A stretch of DNA of 64,000 nucleotides from Meira nashicola (lineage: Eukaryota; Basidiomycota; Exobasidiomycetes; Exobasidiales; Brachybasidiaceae): contig BCJU01000003.1 of the NCBI GenBank assembly GCA_001600355.1, forward strand, positions 1,492,519-1,556,518, given 5' to 3'. Numbering within the stretch: position 1 is the stretch's first letter; each line of letters opens with the position of its first letter. Position numbers and translations under genes: made by a program. Of the stretch, positions 46,808 through 61,300 are shown piece after piece. The notes below the pieces were generated by a model that saw nothing but the letters and a program-made list of their open reading frames with translations, searched no databases and was not told the origin of the DNA.

Positions 46808-49800
46808 TCATTGGTGTCTGCTAAATCGATTAGTTCCACCACCGTTTGCCGGACTTCCAGCGTTATTGCTTGACATACGTCTTGCACCTCTTGTCACCAT
46901 TCGTGCACCTTCAGCAGGTCCATCATCCACTAAAGAGAAACCTCTACTAGCAGAATTTTGTCGCGCTCTTGGTTCTCTTCCAGTACCATTTTGACCGCCT
47001 GCTTGACGGTGTGAATCAACTGAAGCAAATGTTTCTTCAGGCTCAGCTGTGAATCCTTGAGCAAATGTTGCTTCATTTAGATGTGGGTAACGTTGTTCAG
47101 AAACAACACTTCCAAAGCTAGGTTGACTTCCTCCGCTGACACCATGATGCGAAGAAGATGCTGCAGGAGATAATGCGCCGGAAGAGTTTAGATTATTGTT
47201 GCTATTGCCACCACCAGTATTTGCTAATGCTGATAAAAGTCTATTTGTAGCATCATGATTCGAACTTGATTCGTGAGAATGAATTGGAGATCCAATAGAT
47301 GATGCAGAATCGTAAGGAGGCTTTGCCACTGGACTTGAATCACGAGGTCTAGGGATAGTAATACTGCCTGGCGTCATTGTCGTTCCTCCTGCTGCATTCA
47401 CCCTTGGCTTTCCGCCTGCGTCGGGTCCTAGAGGAGCAGGAAGTTCGAGTAATGGAACGGTATCTAATCTTGCACGAGCGCCTTGAGAGCCAGATTTGAC
47501 GTGACCAACATCTGATCCGTCATATCCGCCTTGATGGGATAATAATCTACCACTTGCGTCATTCAATCCACTTGGTTGAGATTGGAAAGTATCCGAGCTT
47601 ACGACACTATAACGTGTACTTCCACTACGTTCAGGACTTGCACTTCTATGAACAATATCATACGTTGAATCACGAGAATGAGTTCCAGATTTGAATCTAC
47701 GTTCACGTTCGAACTCGGCCCAACGTTTCATGATAATATTTGTAGGATCAAATTTACCTTCTGCATCACCATGATTTCCGCCTTTCTTGTCACCTTGAAC
47801 GACACGGGTAGCACCCCAACTGAAATCGTCCATATGCCAGAATGCATATGCAGGGAAGGCAAAATTCCAAATTGGCAAACTGCACAAATAGATAAACATC
47901 CAACCAACGTAACTGATCCTTCTTGAAGTAACAACGATCAGAAGACCAGGCAAACCCAAAATGATACCCAAGAGAATCAAAGGAATCATGTTTTGTCTAG
48001 CATCACCCTTGATTGAGGAAGCAACGACATAAATTGTGAAAGCGATAGCTGCAGGAAGCACCAAAGTACCGACTAAATCCATAAATACGACGAAACGCAT
48101 CGAGAAACAGAATGTACCACACAAATCATTGACGAGCAATAATTCTGCCAAATTATGCACGGTTGAATTAATCCATCTTCTACGTTGAGATAAAAGAACG
48201 CGGAAAGTGTCGGGAACGATTGTCTTACAAACTGCTTGAGGTGTGAACATCATCTTACGTTTTGGGAACGTCTTTAACATCAATGTTGTCAAATAACGAT
48301 CTTCTCCCAAAAGCAACAAATTCTTCTTGTGCAACGTATCAACAACATTTTCTGAGTAATGCTCCACAATATCGGGATTCGCCAAGATTGGTACCCAATA
48401 ACCATTTGGTCCTTTGGGTGCTTTGATACGATAAGCACTGAAACAACCGGGCAAACAAGTAACACCACCAAAGCATGCTTCAAACGCCTTGGTTTGATGA
48501 TGGGAAATGTAATATTCGAAAACTTGAATCATAGTGACCCAGGTTTCTGTCTTGTTTGCAATCTTTGTTTCACCGCACAAACCCATAATTTCCGGATCTT
48601 CAACCATACAAGCAACCATTCTACTTAGACTGTCTGGGAAGACCTTTGTATCGGCATCCACCATGAGAACAATTTCGTATTGATCAGGACTGACTCCGGT
48701 TACGCGCCAGATTGAATTGAAGAATTCATATTCGAGTAAAGTCATACGTTCGTCAAACATGACTTTTTGCATGAATGCCATCAACAAGACTTGCGAATCA
48801 CGTTTACCTCTATTACCCGGTTTAGCGCTATCGGCTTCCATTGGAGAACCACATTTTGCGACCAAGACCATAGGAACACGTTGTTGCTTGCTTCGTTCAA
48901 CAGTTTCGTCATCATAATCATAGAAACCTGCATAAACTTTTGCCATATTGTGACGTTTGTATCCATCTGCAATTGCCACGTACGAATTACCTTCAACTTC
49001 TTCAGGAGGAACGACGAATTCTTTCATCATCGAAAGGCAAATATCCGGAGTTGACATATCCGATCCTGCACCTTTGACGATACCATCACAAATAATGAGA
49101 AGCAATTTATGACTGTTGGGATAATCTGTTGTTGCAAGACTGTCCAAAGTTGTACGTAAACCTTCAAATGATTCACTGTAAGCTGTAACCATGCAAATGG
49201 AATGAGCCAAAGGGAAGTTGAATGGTTGATAATCCGAAGGTGGTTGAGGAACAACATTATTAAGAGGGAAAGGACAAGCACCCATTGCACCAACATGCGC
49301 ATTACTCGAAAGATCATTGCTAAACGAAGAACGGCGAGAACTATGGCTATAACCTTGCACGTCTCTGCCAGCTTGTGCCAAGGATGTAGAGCTGCGAACG
49401 CCATGTAAGCTTGGAGAACCTGGAGGACTGCCGAGAGGTGATCCGATACCCATACCCAATCGGCTGGCACGCATTTGTGGGCTGCGAGATTTCTCTGAAA
49501 GAGCTCCTGTCGTGCTGCGAGGTCCGGCTCGCTTGGCATTTGCACCAGCTCCAGCTTGTGACAAAGCATAACCTGTACTGAAACGACTTGTAGTGGGCAA
49601 GAAGCTACGATGTTTCTTTGCATTGGGGCGATAAGAAGCAGGCGCAGGTCTATAGATATCCTCTGACCAATCTTCAATTTCGGCAGCTCTCTTCATTCGT
49701 TCTTCATAAGTCTCATTACCGTAATTGCCCAATCTCCATCCCAAGAACCATCCAAAGATGACGGCCATGAAGAATTTGATTGCTACGACACCAATAATGA

Positions 49801-51592
49801 AAACGAGAGAGAGGTACAATTCTACCTTGGAAGCAACACAACCAATCGTTTCAGAATCAATGAAACCAACACGAATGACATCCTCTAAACAATCAAATTG
49901 TTCATCTTGTCTAGTTCGCAATACCATGGCGCTAACATCACGACCTGCATAATCAGAGTTACGCGAGCTAGATAATGTTTTGAAGAGAGGATCTTGATTA
50001 ATGGTGGGCAAGATTGTTGAAAGTCGACTTAAGTCCAAAACCGCACCTTTCCATACTGCCAAATTCTTTGATGTATCCTCGATTTGAGACCAATTGTATG
50101 AGATTTGACCTGCTACTTTGGCGGTCGTTTGTCTAGGATCATTGACAAACGAATTGACAACGTTTGCATTATGGCACCAAGATGTATTAGTTGTGGCAAC
50201 TTGACCTGATTGGAGGTATACATTGCAAGGGAAATAACTAGTAGGTGCGGATCCGTCTGCGTTTTTGAGATAATTTGCACATCTGGGACTCGTTTTGGGG
50301 AAAATGTTAGAAATATCCTTTCCTCCGGTCAACCAAGGTTGAGAGTAGGCAGGGTTGGTATGATTATAAAGTGTATTCTTGCCAAAGATTCCAACTTGCG
50401 GATGGAAGAAATCGCCAAAGCTGTATTGATAACCATAAAGGACTGAAGACCCGGCATTCACATCTCCTGCTGCTAAACGTACTTCCTTGGTTTTGCAGAC
50501 GGCTTTGGTGAAACCAAAAGTGAGGAAACCGACAAAAGCCATACAAAGAGTGACGATGCTCATAATACCAATCTTTTCACGCCAAGCACGCTGTTGCTCG
50601 GGCGATTTGAGACCTACAACCTTGAGACATGGTGAAGGGAAACAGATTGTCAAGCAATAGCAATAGATCATCCAAGGACCTACAGGACCTGGTGCAATCT
50701 TGGAAGCACGAGGGGCGTCATCCAATTCGCGAGGAACTTCTTTGCGATCCTTTTGGCTTGCTCGTCTTCTTAGACTCACACCACGTTTGAGAATATTGAT
50801 GCCAGATTCGATTTGATCTTCATCACGTCCCAATATGGATTTACCACGTCGCAGTCCAGTTGCACCTGGAGGAGCAGGTCTTCCTAAACCACCGGGAGGC
50901 AAATTATTTGGACCACCAGGTCTTGGAAATCCTTGACCTGGTGCCATTCCCAAACCACTTAAGCCCCCTCCTGGACCTTGCATACCAGCAAATGTGCTAC
51001 CATATGGCGCAGCACCATGTTGTGGAAGATGTCCGGTTGTGGAAGGCATATAGCTGAAACCTGCAGCGCGTCCATTTGCATCGATTGCATCCATATTAGC
51101 AGCATGATTGCGATAATACCACTGTCTATGCGACGGATCCATGCGTTCACGATCTGGTCGAACGAGACTCTTTTTTCTTCTGAAATTGGGATTTGCACCT
51201 GAGAAACCAGATTCAGGATCGGAAAGAAGAGTGTTCGTTGCTGCTAAAGCGCTATTTGTTCTTTCTATATCGTGGAATCCAGGTGAAGCGGTTCCATCAC
51301 TATCGCGTCGAGAAAAATCTTTCTTTTGAACGGTATCTGCGGAAGCGGCATTCCTTTGAAATGGAATCCTTGATGGCTCTTGAAAAGAAACTGAAGGCAT
51401 TCCAGCTCTTGGAGCATTGGCATATGCGTTAAAGCTTCCTCCAGCAAAGTATTGATCTTGTGTTGGAGCGGGCGGGGAAGACAATCTAGGATATTGTTGA
51501 GGCGGTGAGCGCATTGATGGTGGCGCTTCATCCCTTGGCGGGCGTTGAAACGGAGAGCCAGGTCCGTCCTGTCCGGGAGGTCGGAAGCTCAT
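46808..51592 (-). CDS. Class IV-type chitin synthase
   Basis: 1594 residues, single exon. A disordered Pro/Gly-rich N-terminus (1-310) precedes two membrane segments and a Cys-containing extracellular region. The catalytic domain has [56 protein letters not shown], then the hallmark [12 protein letters not shown] (about 1135). Several membrane segments and a Ser/Gly-rich C-terminal tail follow. Lack of a myosin head fits class IV (yeast Chs3-like). It makes cell-wall chitin at the plasma membrane. Confidence 0.93.
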   Translation of the reverse strand: MSFRPPGQDGPGSPFQRPPRDEAPPSMRSPPQQYPRLSSPPAPTQDQYFAGGSFNAYANAPRAGMPSVSFQEPSRIPFQRNAASADTVQKKDFSRRDSDGTASPGFHDIERTNSALAATNTLLSDPESGFSGANPNFRRKKSLVRPDRERMDPSHRQWYYRNHAANMDAIDANGRAAGFSYMPSTTGHLPQHGAAPYGSTFAGMQGPGGGLSGLGMAPGQGFPRPGGPNNLPPGGLGRPAPPGATGLRRGKSILGRDEDQIESGINILKRGVSLRRRASQKDRKEVPRELDDAPRASKIAPGPVGPWMIYCYCLTICFPSPCLKVVGLKSPEQQRAWREKIGIMSIVTLCMAFVGFLTFGFTKAVCKTKEVRLAAGDVNAGSSVLYGYQYSFGDFFHPQVGIFGKNTLYNHTNPAYSQPWLTGGKDISNIFPKTSPRCANYLKNADGSAPTSYFPCNVYLQSGQVATTNTSWCHNANVVNSFVNDPRQTTAKVAGQISYNWSQIEDTSKNLAVWKGAVLDLSRLSTILPTINQDPLFKTLSSSRNSDYAGRDVSAMVLRTRQDEQFDCLEDVIRVGFIDSETIGCVASKVELYLSLVFIIGVVAIKFFMAVIFGWFLGWRLGNYGNETYEERMKRAAEIEDWSEDIYRPAPASYRPNAKKHRSFLPTTSRFSTGYALSQAGAGANAKRAGPRSTTGALSEKSRSPQMRASRLGMGIGSPLGSPPGSPSLHGVRSSTSLAQAGRDVQGYSHSSRRSSFSNDLSSNAHVGAMGACPFPLNNVVPQPPSDYQPFNFPLAHSICMVTAYSESFEGLRTTLDSLATTDYPNSHKLLLIICDGIVKGAGSDMSTPDICLSMMKEFVVPPEEVEGNSYVAIADGYKRHNMAKVYAGFYDYDDETVERSKQQRVPMVLVAKCGSPMEADSAKPGNRGKRDSQVLLMAFMQKVMFDERMTLLEYEFFNSIWRVTGVSPDQYEIVLMVDADTKVFPDSLSRMVACMVEDPEIMGLCGETKIANKTETWVTMIQVFEYYISHHQTKAFEACFGGVTCLPGCFSAYRIKAPKGPNGYWVPILANPDIVEHYSENVVDTLHKKNLLLLGEDRYLTTLMLKTFPKRKMMFTPQAVCKTIVPDTFRVLLSQRRRWINSTVHNLAELLLVNDLCGTFCFSMRFVVFMDLVGTLVLPAAIAFTIYVVASSIKGDARQNMIPLILLGIILGLPGLLIVVTSRRISYVGWMFIYLCSLPIWNFAFPAYAFWHMDDFSWGATRVVQGDKKGGNHGDAEGKFDPTNIIMKRWAEFERERRFKSGTHSRDSTYDIVHRSASPERSGSTRYSVVSSDTFQSQPSGLNDASGRLLSHQGGYDGSDVGHVKSGSQGARARLDTVPLLELPAPLGPDAGGKPRVNAAGGTTMTPGSITIPRPRDSSPVAKPPYDSASSIGSPIHSHESSSNHDATNRLLSALANTGGGNSNNNLNSSGALSPAASSSHHGVSGGSQPSFGSVVSEQRYPHLNEATFAQGFTAEPEETFASVDSHRQAGGQNGTGREPRARQNSASRGFSLVDDGPAEGARMVTRGARRMSSNNAGSPANGGGTNRFSRHQ

Positions 51593-53798
51593 TATGTATA
51601 TGTGGGGCGATGAATAAGATCGATATAGTGATTGAGCGTATTGTAGGCAATGTCAAAATCTCCCTGGTCCTTTTCTTACTTTATCGACACCAATTTTGAT
51701 TCGCGCTCGAATATCCTGGATTTAGACAAACGAGGTGCACTTTAAAGCAAGAGGTAATCGTAAGCAAGGAAGTTGAAGTGATATGTACAATGAGCGATAT
51801 ACGATTGACGCGGTCAGAGTTGATCGCAATCGATTATACGTTCAACGAGGTTAAAAGCTGACCAAAGAACCGCGTTGGACCGATCTTTTTCCCTATGTAA
51901 AGAAGGGAAACGATTTGTCGACTTGTCGCGATTAATAATGGTCAGTCGATTTTCACCTTTCCTTGCTTCAAAACTCCTTTTATCACGGCAAGCTGTTCTT
52001 CTCGTTGTCGCTGTTGTTAACTGAAAAAAGGATGATGATCGGAATTGCATTTGAATAATCAAAGAGAAAAAGGATTGCGCCCTGGCGTGCTTCAAATGCA
52101 ATAAACACTGCAGTTTGCTTCGTTAGCGCGTATGCAGCAGGGTGCACATATAAATGAGAAAGGGAAAAGTTTCGCACAAGGGTTTTATGATTAGGTTGAC
52201 TGATATTGTTCCTTAAAAGAGAGAAAATAAGGAAGAATTTATTATTTTTTAACGTAACGGCGCATAAACAGTTCCGAAACGGCATGCAGCGTACTTATTA
52301 TCTGTTGTAAAATACGTACGGCATTCAAACTCTCTTTATTTTTACACAGCCCTTTATCACCGGGCCCAAAATTGAATTTTGACTTTGTGATCATCAAAAA
52401 CAATATTGTTTAAAACCCTTTATTATCTTGTTGGTGATATATAAATCTTCTTTCTAGAAAAAATGGAAACGATTTTCTCATATTATCGTATAGGGGTGTT
52501 TCTTTTTGATGGCAATGGATTAATGATCATTCATCAAACCACGGAAGACTTTTGATGGCTTGCATATAAATCGTAAATTACATGGAAAAGGGGTAAATTT
52601 TTTTATAGCGTGCTTGCGCACGCACGCACGCACAGTAAAAGTCCGACACGCATTCCTAACGTGGCGCACGGATTATTCCAATTTTGCAGCACACGTGAAG
52701 CACGTGTACCTCCGATCACCTTTAATTCAAATCAATTCATCACCATGACACGTGTAAAAAAAGCTTTTAAGTAGTATGATGATAGAGAATGTTATGCTTT
52801 ATGTAGATAGCAGATAGTCAATAGGCTGGGGGTAGCTCAGCAATGATTAAAGATAAGATGTAAGGGCGATGTTGGTGTTATATAAGAAGATACGGATAAT
52901 CTTTTCTTGGAATATAAATATTTTAAGTTTTCAGTGTAACACGTTTTCAGCTATTGGAAGATGCAATGAGAAATCAGATCTACAATTTCATTGAGAAGAT
53001 CTATCCTATATAATACCAGCTATGTGAATAATATGACAATGTATAAGTCAAATAAATCATAAAATTATCATACACTATTATAATACTTAAATAAGGTTTT
53101 TATAAATAAATACCTAGTCAGACCTTAAAAGTATCTTGATTACACCCACATAATCTCCCAGGCTGATACAGCTGAATCGAGAGAAGAGTATATAGACACA
53201 AATGATGAACGTATATATTATACTCATAAAATGTTTTATTTAGTTAACGCTATAATACAAGAGGGAGGGTTGTTCGGATGGTAAAGAACCGAAGAAGGTA
53301 TGACTTATATATCTAAACTATATTAAGAAGTTGTACAACCTACCAGGTCTATGGGTTCTCAGTATATTTCTTACACTTATAAATATCTCTACCGTAACCT
53401 CTTCTTTTTAAAAAATTTATTAGGTAGGTATACCCGCGGAGTTTTAGCGGTGTAAAAATTCGGAAGATAACCGGCAACCTCGGTAATTTTTATAGCTTAG
53501 CTCCAAAATTGCTGTTGTACGTGCTTTTTCACTATAGCCAATATTTTGAATTCACCCGAAACAGGGCATTAGAATTATGTTTTTTAACGAAATGTTTACT
53601 ATGGTAGGGTGTACAGGCAGAAATCGGGTTGCACCCTTTGCACGTTCCTGATCACATTTGCTGGCCTGAAGAGCCCGAACGATCGTTATGATGAGCGATA
53701 GATAAATGATCATTCATAAATGGTGCTTGATTAATAAATAGATGAATTGTATATAGGATTACATTGATTATCATTAAATTAGAGGAAACTATCTTATT
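51593..53798. other. Long gene-free region
   Basis: 51593 to about 52550 is the upstream region of the chitin synthase gene. (CGCA)n lies at 52617-52634. Three CACGTG sites lie at 52692, 52701 and 52749. 52750-53650 is AT-rich with no long frame and no recognisable domain, possibly old mobile-element debris. No tRNA could be supported. Confidence 0.5.
52692..52754. promoter_or_regulatory. Cluster of three CACGTG E-boxes
   Basis: CACGTG at 52692-52697, 52701-52706 and 52749-52754. CACGTG is the core site of fungal bHLH factors such as Cbf1 and Pho4. The nearest coding starts are over 1 kb away (51592) or the 3' end of the gene at 53799, so the target is unclear. Confidence 0.4.
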
Positions 53799-54569
53799 TT
53801 ACAATTTGGATTTCTCTTGAGAGGATGCCTTTCGCCACAGCCTCATAACCATTGTACTGGGTGCGACACCAAATGAATCATCAATTCGTAAACCGAGTTC
53901 ATGAACGAGAATGACGCGAGATAAAGCGTAATGATGTATCGCATGTAGACAAACGAACCACATCTCTCTACCTAAGCTTGTGCCTAATTCAATCTCTGCC
54001 GGCGTGGTGGCGGTTAATCGAATAGGTCTATCAAGATGAGCATCCCATGATCCATCTTGTCCTCCTCGTTTTCCGTCGCCAAATATTCTTTGTATGCGGT
54101 CAATTGTTAGTTCGAATTCTTGTAAAGCGGATTTTGCACTGGTTTCTAAAGGAACAACACGTGTACGTTTATCATAATCCAAATCAATCGCCACATCATC
54201 GCCTTTTCGTTTTGACGATTCTAAGCTATCCAAAAGTACTCGATAGTGATCGTGAACATGTCGAAGATGCTTTCCAAGCGAACTGCCAGGAATTAAGCGT
54301 GATTCTGCTCTCATTTGTTGATCTCCAACCGTTCCGTCACGTAACATACCTAAAGGTTGTTCTAAGATTTGCACTAAACTTGCAACGATCGTTTGTCGTG
54401 CTTCTTCTCTGGATATTGATTCCAAATTTACCGATGTAGAAGATGATTCTGCTTCATGTGAATTGTGAGTACGTTCCATTTGAGCGTGATGTGTGATGGT
54501 ATAATTAGAAGATGAAGAAGATTGATAGACTGAATTCGAATTTGATGGCGAGGAAGAAGAAGAAGGCAT
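53799..54569 (-). CDS. DinB-like helical-bundle protein
   Basis: 256 residues, single exon. A Ser-rich N-terminus (1-45) precedes a four-helix type domain: SLGKHLRHVHDHYRVLLDSL, then RIQRIFGDGKRG, and REMWFVCLHAIHHYALSRVI, ending in DDSFGVAPSTMVMRLWRK. The spaced His residues (HLRHVHDHY and HAIHHYA) resemble metal-binding DinB-superfamily proteins. No catalytic function assigned; divergent from the transporter-kinase gene at 55352. Confidence 0.7.
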   Translation of the reverse strand: MPSSSSSPSNSNSVYQSSSSSNYTITHHAQMERTHNSHEAESSSTSVNLESISREEARQTIVASLVQILEQPLGMLRDGTVGDQQMRAESRLIPGSSLGKHLRHVHDHYRVLLDSLESSKRKGDDVAIDLDYDKRTRVVPLETSAKSALQEFELTIDRIQRIFGDGKRGGQDGSWDAHLDRPIRLTATTPAEIELGTSLGREMWFVCLHAIHHYALSRVILVHELGLRIDDSFGVAPSTMVMRLWRKASSQEKSKL

Positions 54570-55351
54570 TATATCGAATTTTAACAGTTTTTGATCTTTC
54601 TTCCTTTTGACGTGCAGCTCCTTCCGAAGATTCCGAAGATGAGAGCAAATTGTACAGCTTTTCTAGACGTGAAGGAGAACAAACAAACTTAAATTCTTCA
54701 ATTTTTTTTTTAAAGAGTTGGTCTGGCCTGTCAGCTTTTTACATTATTTATTTCGATTGCCGCCCGAGGCCCATTCTTTTTTTTTTCTGGAGAATTTCAT
54801 ATAAACCTTCTCTTAGCAAAGACATCGCCAGGCTAACAGCAATGTACGCGTTTTTTTTATTTTCCATTGAATTATTCCATACAGTTAAAAGGAATTAGGA
54901 TTTTATTGCCAAGAAGCGCGTTTCGGTACAAGATCAGTTTCGTTTCTAGATTTTGAGAGAAAAGGCGAAAGATCTGTCAACATGTTAGTGTGACGTACTA
55001 TGGCTTTTTAAGTGTTGCTTGCATTCTGAATGTGGATCATAAAAGCGGCTAACTTTTTCATTTGATCGAAAAAGGGATTGATTGCATTAGAGCCGTCAAG
55101 GCATTACTAAATAATGGCACATGTTTGGTCTATGTAAAACTCCTGCTCCCACATTTTATTCTTTTCATTTTCATCAACATTCTTTCTTCTTCGCCATCGA
55201 AATCACGTTTGCCCTCCTTCTCTCTTTCTTCTTCTTGGAAACAGGATACATACCCGAGGACGGCATAAACACGTGAAATAAGAATTGATCGAATTCGAAA
55301 CAATATACCTCCTATATATCCATTTGGGCATAGTGTCCATCAAATAATAAA
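54570..55351. other. Divergent promoter region
   Basis: Between the DinB-like gene and the transporter-kinase gene. Poly-T tracts and a pyrimidine-rich leader (55140-55240) before the ATG at 55352. No repeats or RNA genes seen. Confidence 0.4.
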
Positions 55352-58300
55352 ATGGCGGAGCCCGATTTGACAGATTCAACTTTAATCGGCAACAGAATGT
55401 CATCCAATGCATCGCCAGCGCTAGGCATACAAGCAACAACGGACAAAGCTACAAGGATAGAAGATGAGAAAGAGACAACAAACGCTGCCGTTCAAAATAA
55501 TCCAGGAGCTTACGAATCAGCTCCGGGAGGACCACATGTGGATGAAACGATAGAAGATAGCGATGACGAGAATGGTGATAGAATAGGATCAAAGGAGAAA
55601 CCTTTTCCGCTCTTTGCAGGCGATAAACCCTGGAGTGAACGTTCTTGGTGGTATGAAATTATACCCTTCAGAGGAATGTATTATGACGTTCGTAGAAGGT
55701 TACCATTCTATGTAACCGATTGGACAACAGCTTTCGCACCTCGCAATTGGTGGACAGTATCTCAATACGTTATCCGAATGTACTTTATCAATTTGATGCC
55801 CGCAATCTCTTACGTTTTGGATATGAATCATCGTACGAACGGTGCTTACGGTATCAATGAAGTCATCCTTGCTTCTGCATTAGCAGCAATCGTCTTTCCA
55901 ATATTTTCCATTCAACCTCTTACATTTGTTGGTGTGACAGGTTTGATTAATTTGGTCAATTATACCCAATACGATATCGTTGTGCAATATTACGGCTTAA
56001 GTCAAATGGATTATTTACGTGTTCAAGCTTGGTCATTAATTTGGGCTGCTGGTTTTCACTTTATCGTTTCCATCTTCAATCTTTGCGATTTCACTCGATT
56101 TATTACAGATATGACAAGTCAAACTTTCGGTTTCTATGTAGGAATTGTTTATATTCAAAAAGGTATCGAATTACTCATTCTTGAATATGAACCCGCTCCA
56201 CTCGATAATGCAACGGGATGGCTCAGTGTAACGATTGCAATCTTATTCACTATTAGTGTATACTTGGTATCAAAGATTGGTCAAACATCCTTTTTACCTT
56301 TCAAGATGCGTTACTTTGTCTCTTCTTTTGCCTTCACAGCTGGAATCATCTTCTGGACCGGTTTTAGCAATTTCCCAGATTACAGCTTGCGTCGTGTGCC
56401 ACTCGAACGTTTGCCAATCACAAAAGCGTTCTTCCCAACCATGGATCGATCTTGGTTCATCGATTTCTGGAATATTGAATTACGCTGGGTCTTTGTCGGC
56501 GCACCTTTAGGCTTTTTGATTATGATCCTCTTCTATTTCGATCATAATGTTAGCTCAGTTATGGCACAATCACGCGCATTCCCCGTCAAGAGACCCGCCG
56601 GTTTCCACTGGGATTTCTTCCTCTTAGGTATTACCACCTTCGTTTCAGGAATTCTTGGTTTACCTGCACCAAACGGTCTGGTTCCTCAATGTCCATGGAG
56701 CACAGATTCTCTTTCTGTTTACAAACAAGTCGACAAGCCAAAGAACGATGAAGAAGAGAAGCCATTGATTGGTGTTAAAGGCAAGCAATATACTCGTCAG
56801 CATATCGCTAATACTCGAGTAGTTGAAAATCGTGTCGGTCATTTGATCGTCGGTTTGTTGACGATCGGTACAATGACTCGTCCTTTATTGGTGGCCCTTG
56901 GTACAATGCCTAGAGCTTTATTTGCCGGAGTATTTATCCTTGTAGGCTGGAGTAGTATTGAAGGCAATGGAATTACAACACGTACATTGGCAATCTTTAA
57001 AGATCGCAGAATGTCAAAACCTGAAGATCCCTTACTTAAAGTAAAAAGATCAAAGGTTGCCTTGTATGTTGGTATTCAATGGGTCTTTTTTGCGCTCACA
57101 ATTGCAATCAGTCAAACAATTGCTGCTATTGGATTCCCGGTGATTATCGTGCTTTTGATTCCTTTCCGTTATTGGATCGTTCCTTTGTGGTTCTCGCCTC
57201 TCGAATTACGCGTCTTAGATGCCCCAACAGCTGATGCTGATGTTGTTTTAGCTTCGATTGGACATGAAACGGAAGCTGTAACTGGTCAAGGTTTACGAAT
57301 TGCCCGCGATACAAAGATTGCAGGCACGGAATGGAATGATGACGATGATGAAGATTATGATGACGGAGGTTATCATGAACGTTTACATGAAAAGCGTCCA
57401 ACTAGCAGCACCTTGGATCTCGGAAAACAACGTTCTACAAATGTTAAAGGATACAAGATTGGCGAAGAAGAAGAAGAAGATGATGACGATAATGATCAAT
57501 TTGTTGCCATAACCGCTAATAAAAGTGGCGCTTCGAATTCTCAAGCAATTAAAGCAGGTAATGCTGCATATGGAGATGGCGCACGAACACCAGAAGTTGA
57601 TCCTGAAGGTCATTATCGCGCTTGGCTTAAAGGATCCATGAATGGGGAAGAGGCAGCACAAATTGAAAAAGAACGACCTGGACCAATCAAGGAAGCAAAA
57701 CGCAGCAAAAGTGTAACACAAAGCTGGTGGGGACAAGGTGGTGAATTAGAAGCAGTAGAGAGAGCACCTACTCCACATACGCCGGCAACTCCACTCGACA
57801 CTGAAGATGGTCAAACACCTTTGACAAGGCTTGAGAATGTCAAGAGAGGTAGTACTTTGGAAGTTCCCGCTTCTACCGCTGGAGGAGCAGGATTAACGAA
57901 ATGGTTAAGCAGTAAGATTAAAAAAGTACCTCAAGCTCAAACAGTCACAGTTGTTGATGATGCAAAAGCTGACAAAAGTGTTAAAGCTCTTTCTACGCCA
58001 GAAGAACGTTCACTTTTTGCAGCATCACCAATATCTGTTAATGATGCGGAAAGTGGTATTCATCCTGCTCAGAATATTGCCATTCCAACAGCAGAATCAT
58101 CTCCTGCTCCATTACATCCAGAACAACCAATCGATCATGATACTGTTAATGCAGCTCAAGCAAACCTATTCGTTGGAGGAGGTTTGAACCCTTCACAAGC
58201 AGGAGAAGCGGCTGCAAACGCTGTTCGTGAGATCCAAAGTAGCACAGACGAAACTCCAATACATCACTCAATGATACCAAACATCAGCGATACGCAAGGA

Positions 58301-61300
58301 CCAACCGTTCATGGCTCTATTCAAGGTCCTGCACAAGATCAAGAAGGTCATGGTCATGCTGTCTTGGCCGCAGTGCAGAATATCCTGCCAGGTGCTAAAC
58401 CTAATGCTGACGCCGTTGTGGAGGCTGTGAAAGAACACGTTCCTCAAGCTGGATCATCATCAAAGGAAGAAGGTCAGACTGGTGAATCATCATCAAAGGA
58501 AGCAGATAAGACCAAAATGGCGCAAGGTGAATCAGCAAATGCTCCAACTCCAATCAAGTCCATCAGTGAAAAGGACGAGAAGAAATTGGAGAAGGAAAAG
58601 AAAGAATTAGAAAAAGCCAAATCAAAAGAGTCAAAAGCAGAAGCGAAACGTTTGGCAAAAGAACAAAAGCAAAAAGAGAAAGAAGATGCACGTAAAAAGA
58701 AAGAAGATGCAAAACGTCAAAAAGAAGATGAAGAGTTGCAAGCGGTATTGGCAAAACAAGCAAATGCAAGAGCAGAATCAGAAGAAAAGAGACGAAAGTT
58801 GGAAGAACAAATTAAAGCACTTGAGAGCAAAACAAATCAATCATCTTCTTCCGTCAAGAAAGATCCTGCTCCGATCACTGCCGCTTCGGCACCTGTTGTT
58901 GCAGCTGCTGCCGTGCCAGCAGTAACAGATACTAAAGAAAAGAGCAATGAAGATGTCAAACCTGTTGAGCCTTCTTCTAACAATGTTCCAACTCCCAAAA
59001 TCGTTTCTAAAAATGATTTACTAAGCCATACCAATCAAGTTGCTGGACATGATGCTGCCGTTTACACTACACAAGGTGGAGATTTGGTCGTAAAGCCTTG
59101 CTTGCCAGGAGAAGCAGAATTCTACCAATCAGCTTTGATCAAGCAACCTTCAGGTATTAGCAAATCACACGCAGCATTGTTGAAACGTCTTTCAGTCTTT
59201 TTGCCAACATATCACGGTACGGTTGATATCGATGAAGGAAACAATACTGCTGCAACTAGAGCTGTTATCATTGAAAACTTAACTCGTGGATATAAACATG
59301 CGAATGTGTTAGATCTTAAACTTGGAAAGCAATTCTGGGATGAATCATCTTCAGTCGAAAAGCGTACTCGAATGGAAGAATCATCAAAGAATACCACAAG
59401 TGGCACAACTGGAATTCGTTTGACCGGATGGCAAATTTGGGATAGCATCACTTCACAAACAGTTAAAGTTGATAAAGCCTTTGGCAAAGGTATCAACGTT
59501 GACCAACTTGAGATTGGTTTGCGTTCATTCCTCGGTTTAGGTAGCGATGCAGATGCACAAGTTGTTTCACAATTTAATAGCAGTCCGGTCGAAAGAGTTC
59601 GCTTACCTGTCAAAGCTGTGGAACACATCATCAGCGATGGTATTTTACCCGCTCTCAAAGAATTAAATGATATCGTTAAGAAACTCGAATGGCGCGTTCG
59701 TGGAGGAAGTCTATTGATCGTTTATGAAGGTGATCCAGAGGTGTTGACAAAGAGGGCAAATAAATCTTTCCCCCGTGCAGGTCGTTCACTTAAACAAAAG
59801 GATGACCAAATTGAAATTTCTCAACTTTCCACGTATTCAACAAGTGATCATGTTGATCGTTTAGTTGATGTTCGTTTGATTGACTTTGCTCATGCTACTT
59901 TCACGCCTGGTAAAGGTAAAGATGATGGTTATCTGTCTGGATTGCAAACTACAAATACTTTGTTGACCAAATTAGCAAAAGATGCTCGTAAGGGTAAGAT
60001 TGGTTTGGATAAGAAAGATTCTGCTGCTGCAGCTCCGGCTGCCATTTCAGCCCTGAAAGAAAAAGTCAAGAAGGATGAAAATGAAAAGTCAACCAAGGAC
60101 GATAATGAAAAGTCAAAGGCTGATGAAAAGACTAAATCCACAACAGTCACAGACAAGAGCGAAACAATTGTTGCGCCAAGCAAGGAAACACAACCAAAAG
60201 ATGAAGAACAATCGCCCGAAAAGATGAAGGGAGAGGAAGTTGCTGCCGTTGCTGCCGCTCCTTTGATTGCTACTGCTCTTCCACTTGCAGCAAAAGATTC
60301 GAAAGAAGAGCCAAAGACTGATTCTGCTGAAGAAGCAAAATCAAAAGAAAACAAACCTCGTCGATTCGCATCAATCTTTGGTCGCAAGAATAACGCTGAT
60401 AGCAAGGACAAGGATGATGAAAAGAAAGAGGCTAGAGATGAGCCTAAACCTATTGTTGCGACAACCATCGCACCTGCTGTTCCTACTCAAGACGATTCAC
60501 GTCCATCCAACGTTTCCAAAGACGCTCCAGTCTTGCCTGAGATTGGAAGCTCACAGACTCAACAGCCTTTGTCAGATGAGTCAGCTGCTCAAAAAGATGA
60601 TGCATTTGAAAAAGGTTTGGTTGGTACGGTAGGAGTTGGTGCAACTATTGGTTCAGGCGCTATCCTTTTGAGTTCGCAGGAAGAAGAATCAGAAGCTGTT
60701 AAGCAGCCCTTTGAGCCTAAAGGTAAGGAAATCGAAACAAAAGCAGAGCCAGTCATTACTACAGCTCCAGCCATTAGTGAATCTAAACCAGAAAGTGCTA
60801 CGATAACACCGCAAACGGCTGACAAAACATTAGAACAACCTGCGACAGCTACAACAGCCTCTGAACAGCCTGCTCCGGAGAGTTCAACCGCTATACAAGA
60901 AGGCGCTACCGATAAGGAAGCAAATGATGAAAAGTCAAAAGATGGTGAAAAAGGCTTATTGGCTGCTATCGCTGGTGCTGCTGGTTTGACGACTGCTGCT
61001 GCTGTTGCTAACAAGGACGAAAAAGACGAAAGGGAAGAGGAAGAAGAGAAGAAGCGAAAAGAAGCTGAAAAGGAAGCAGAAAAACAACAGAAGGAAGAAG
61101 AAAAGAAACGCAAAGAGGCAGTGAAAGAAGAGGAGAAGAAGCAAAAGGAAGCAGCACTTTTAGTTGAAAAGCAAAGAAAGGACGAGGAGAAGAAGCAAAA
61201 GGAGGCAGAGAAAGAAGCGGAAAAGAAGAAGAAGGAAGAGGAGAAGAAGCAAAAAGAGGCAGAGAAAGAAGAAGAGAAGAAACAAAAGGAAGCAGCAGTT

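Noticed and set aside
52825..52900. Possible tRNA (GGGGTAGCTCAG resembles a D arm)
   Set aside because: No matching T loop or acceptor stem downstream.
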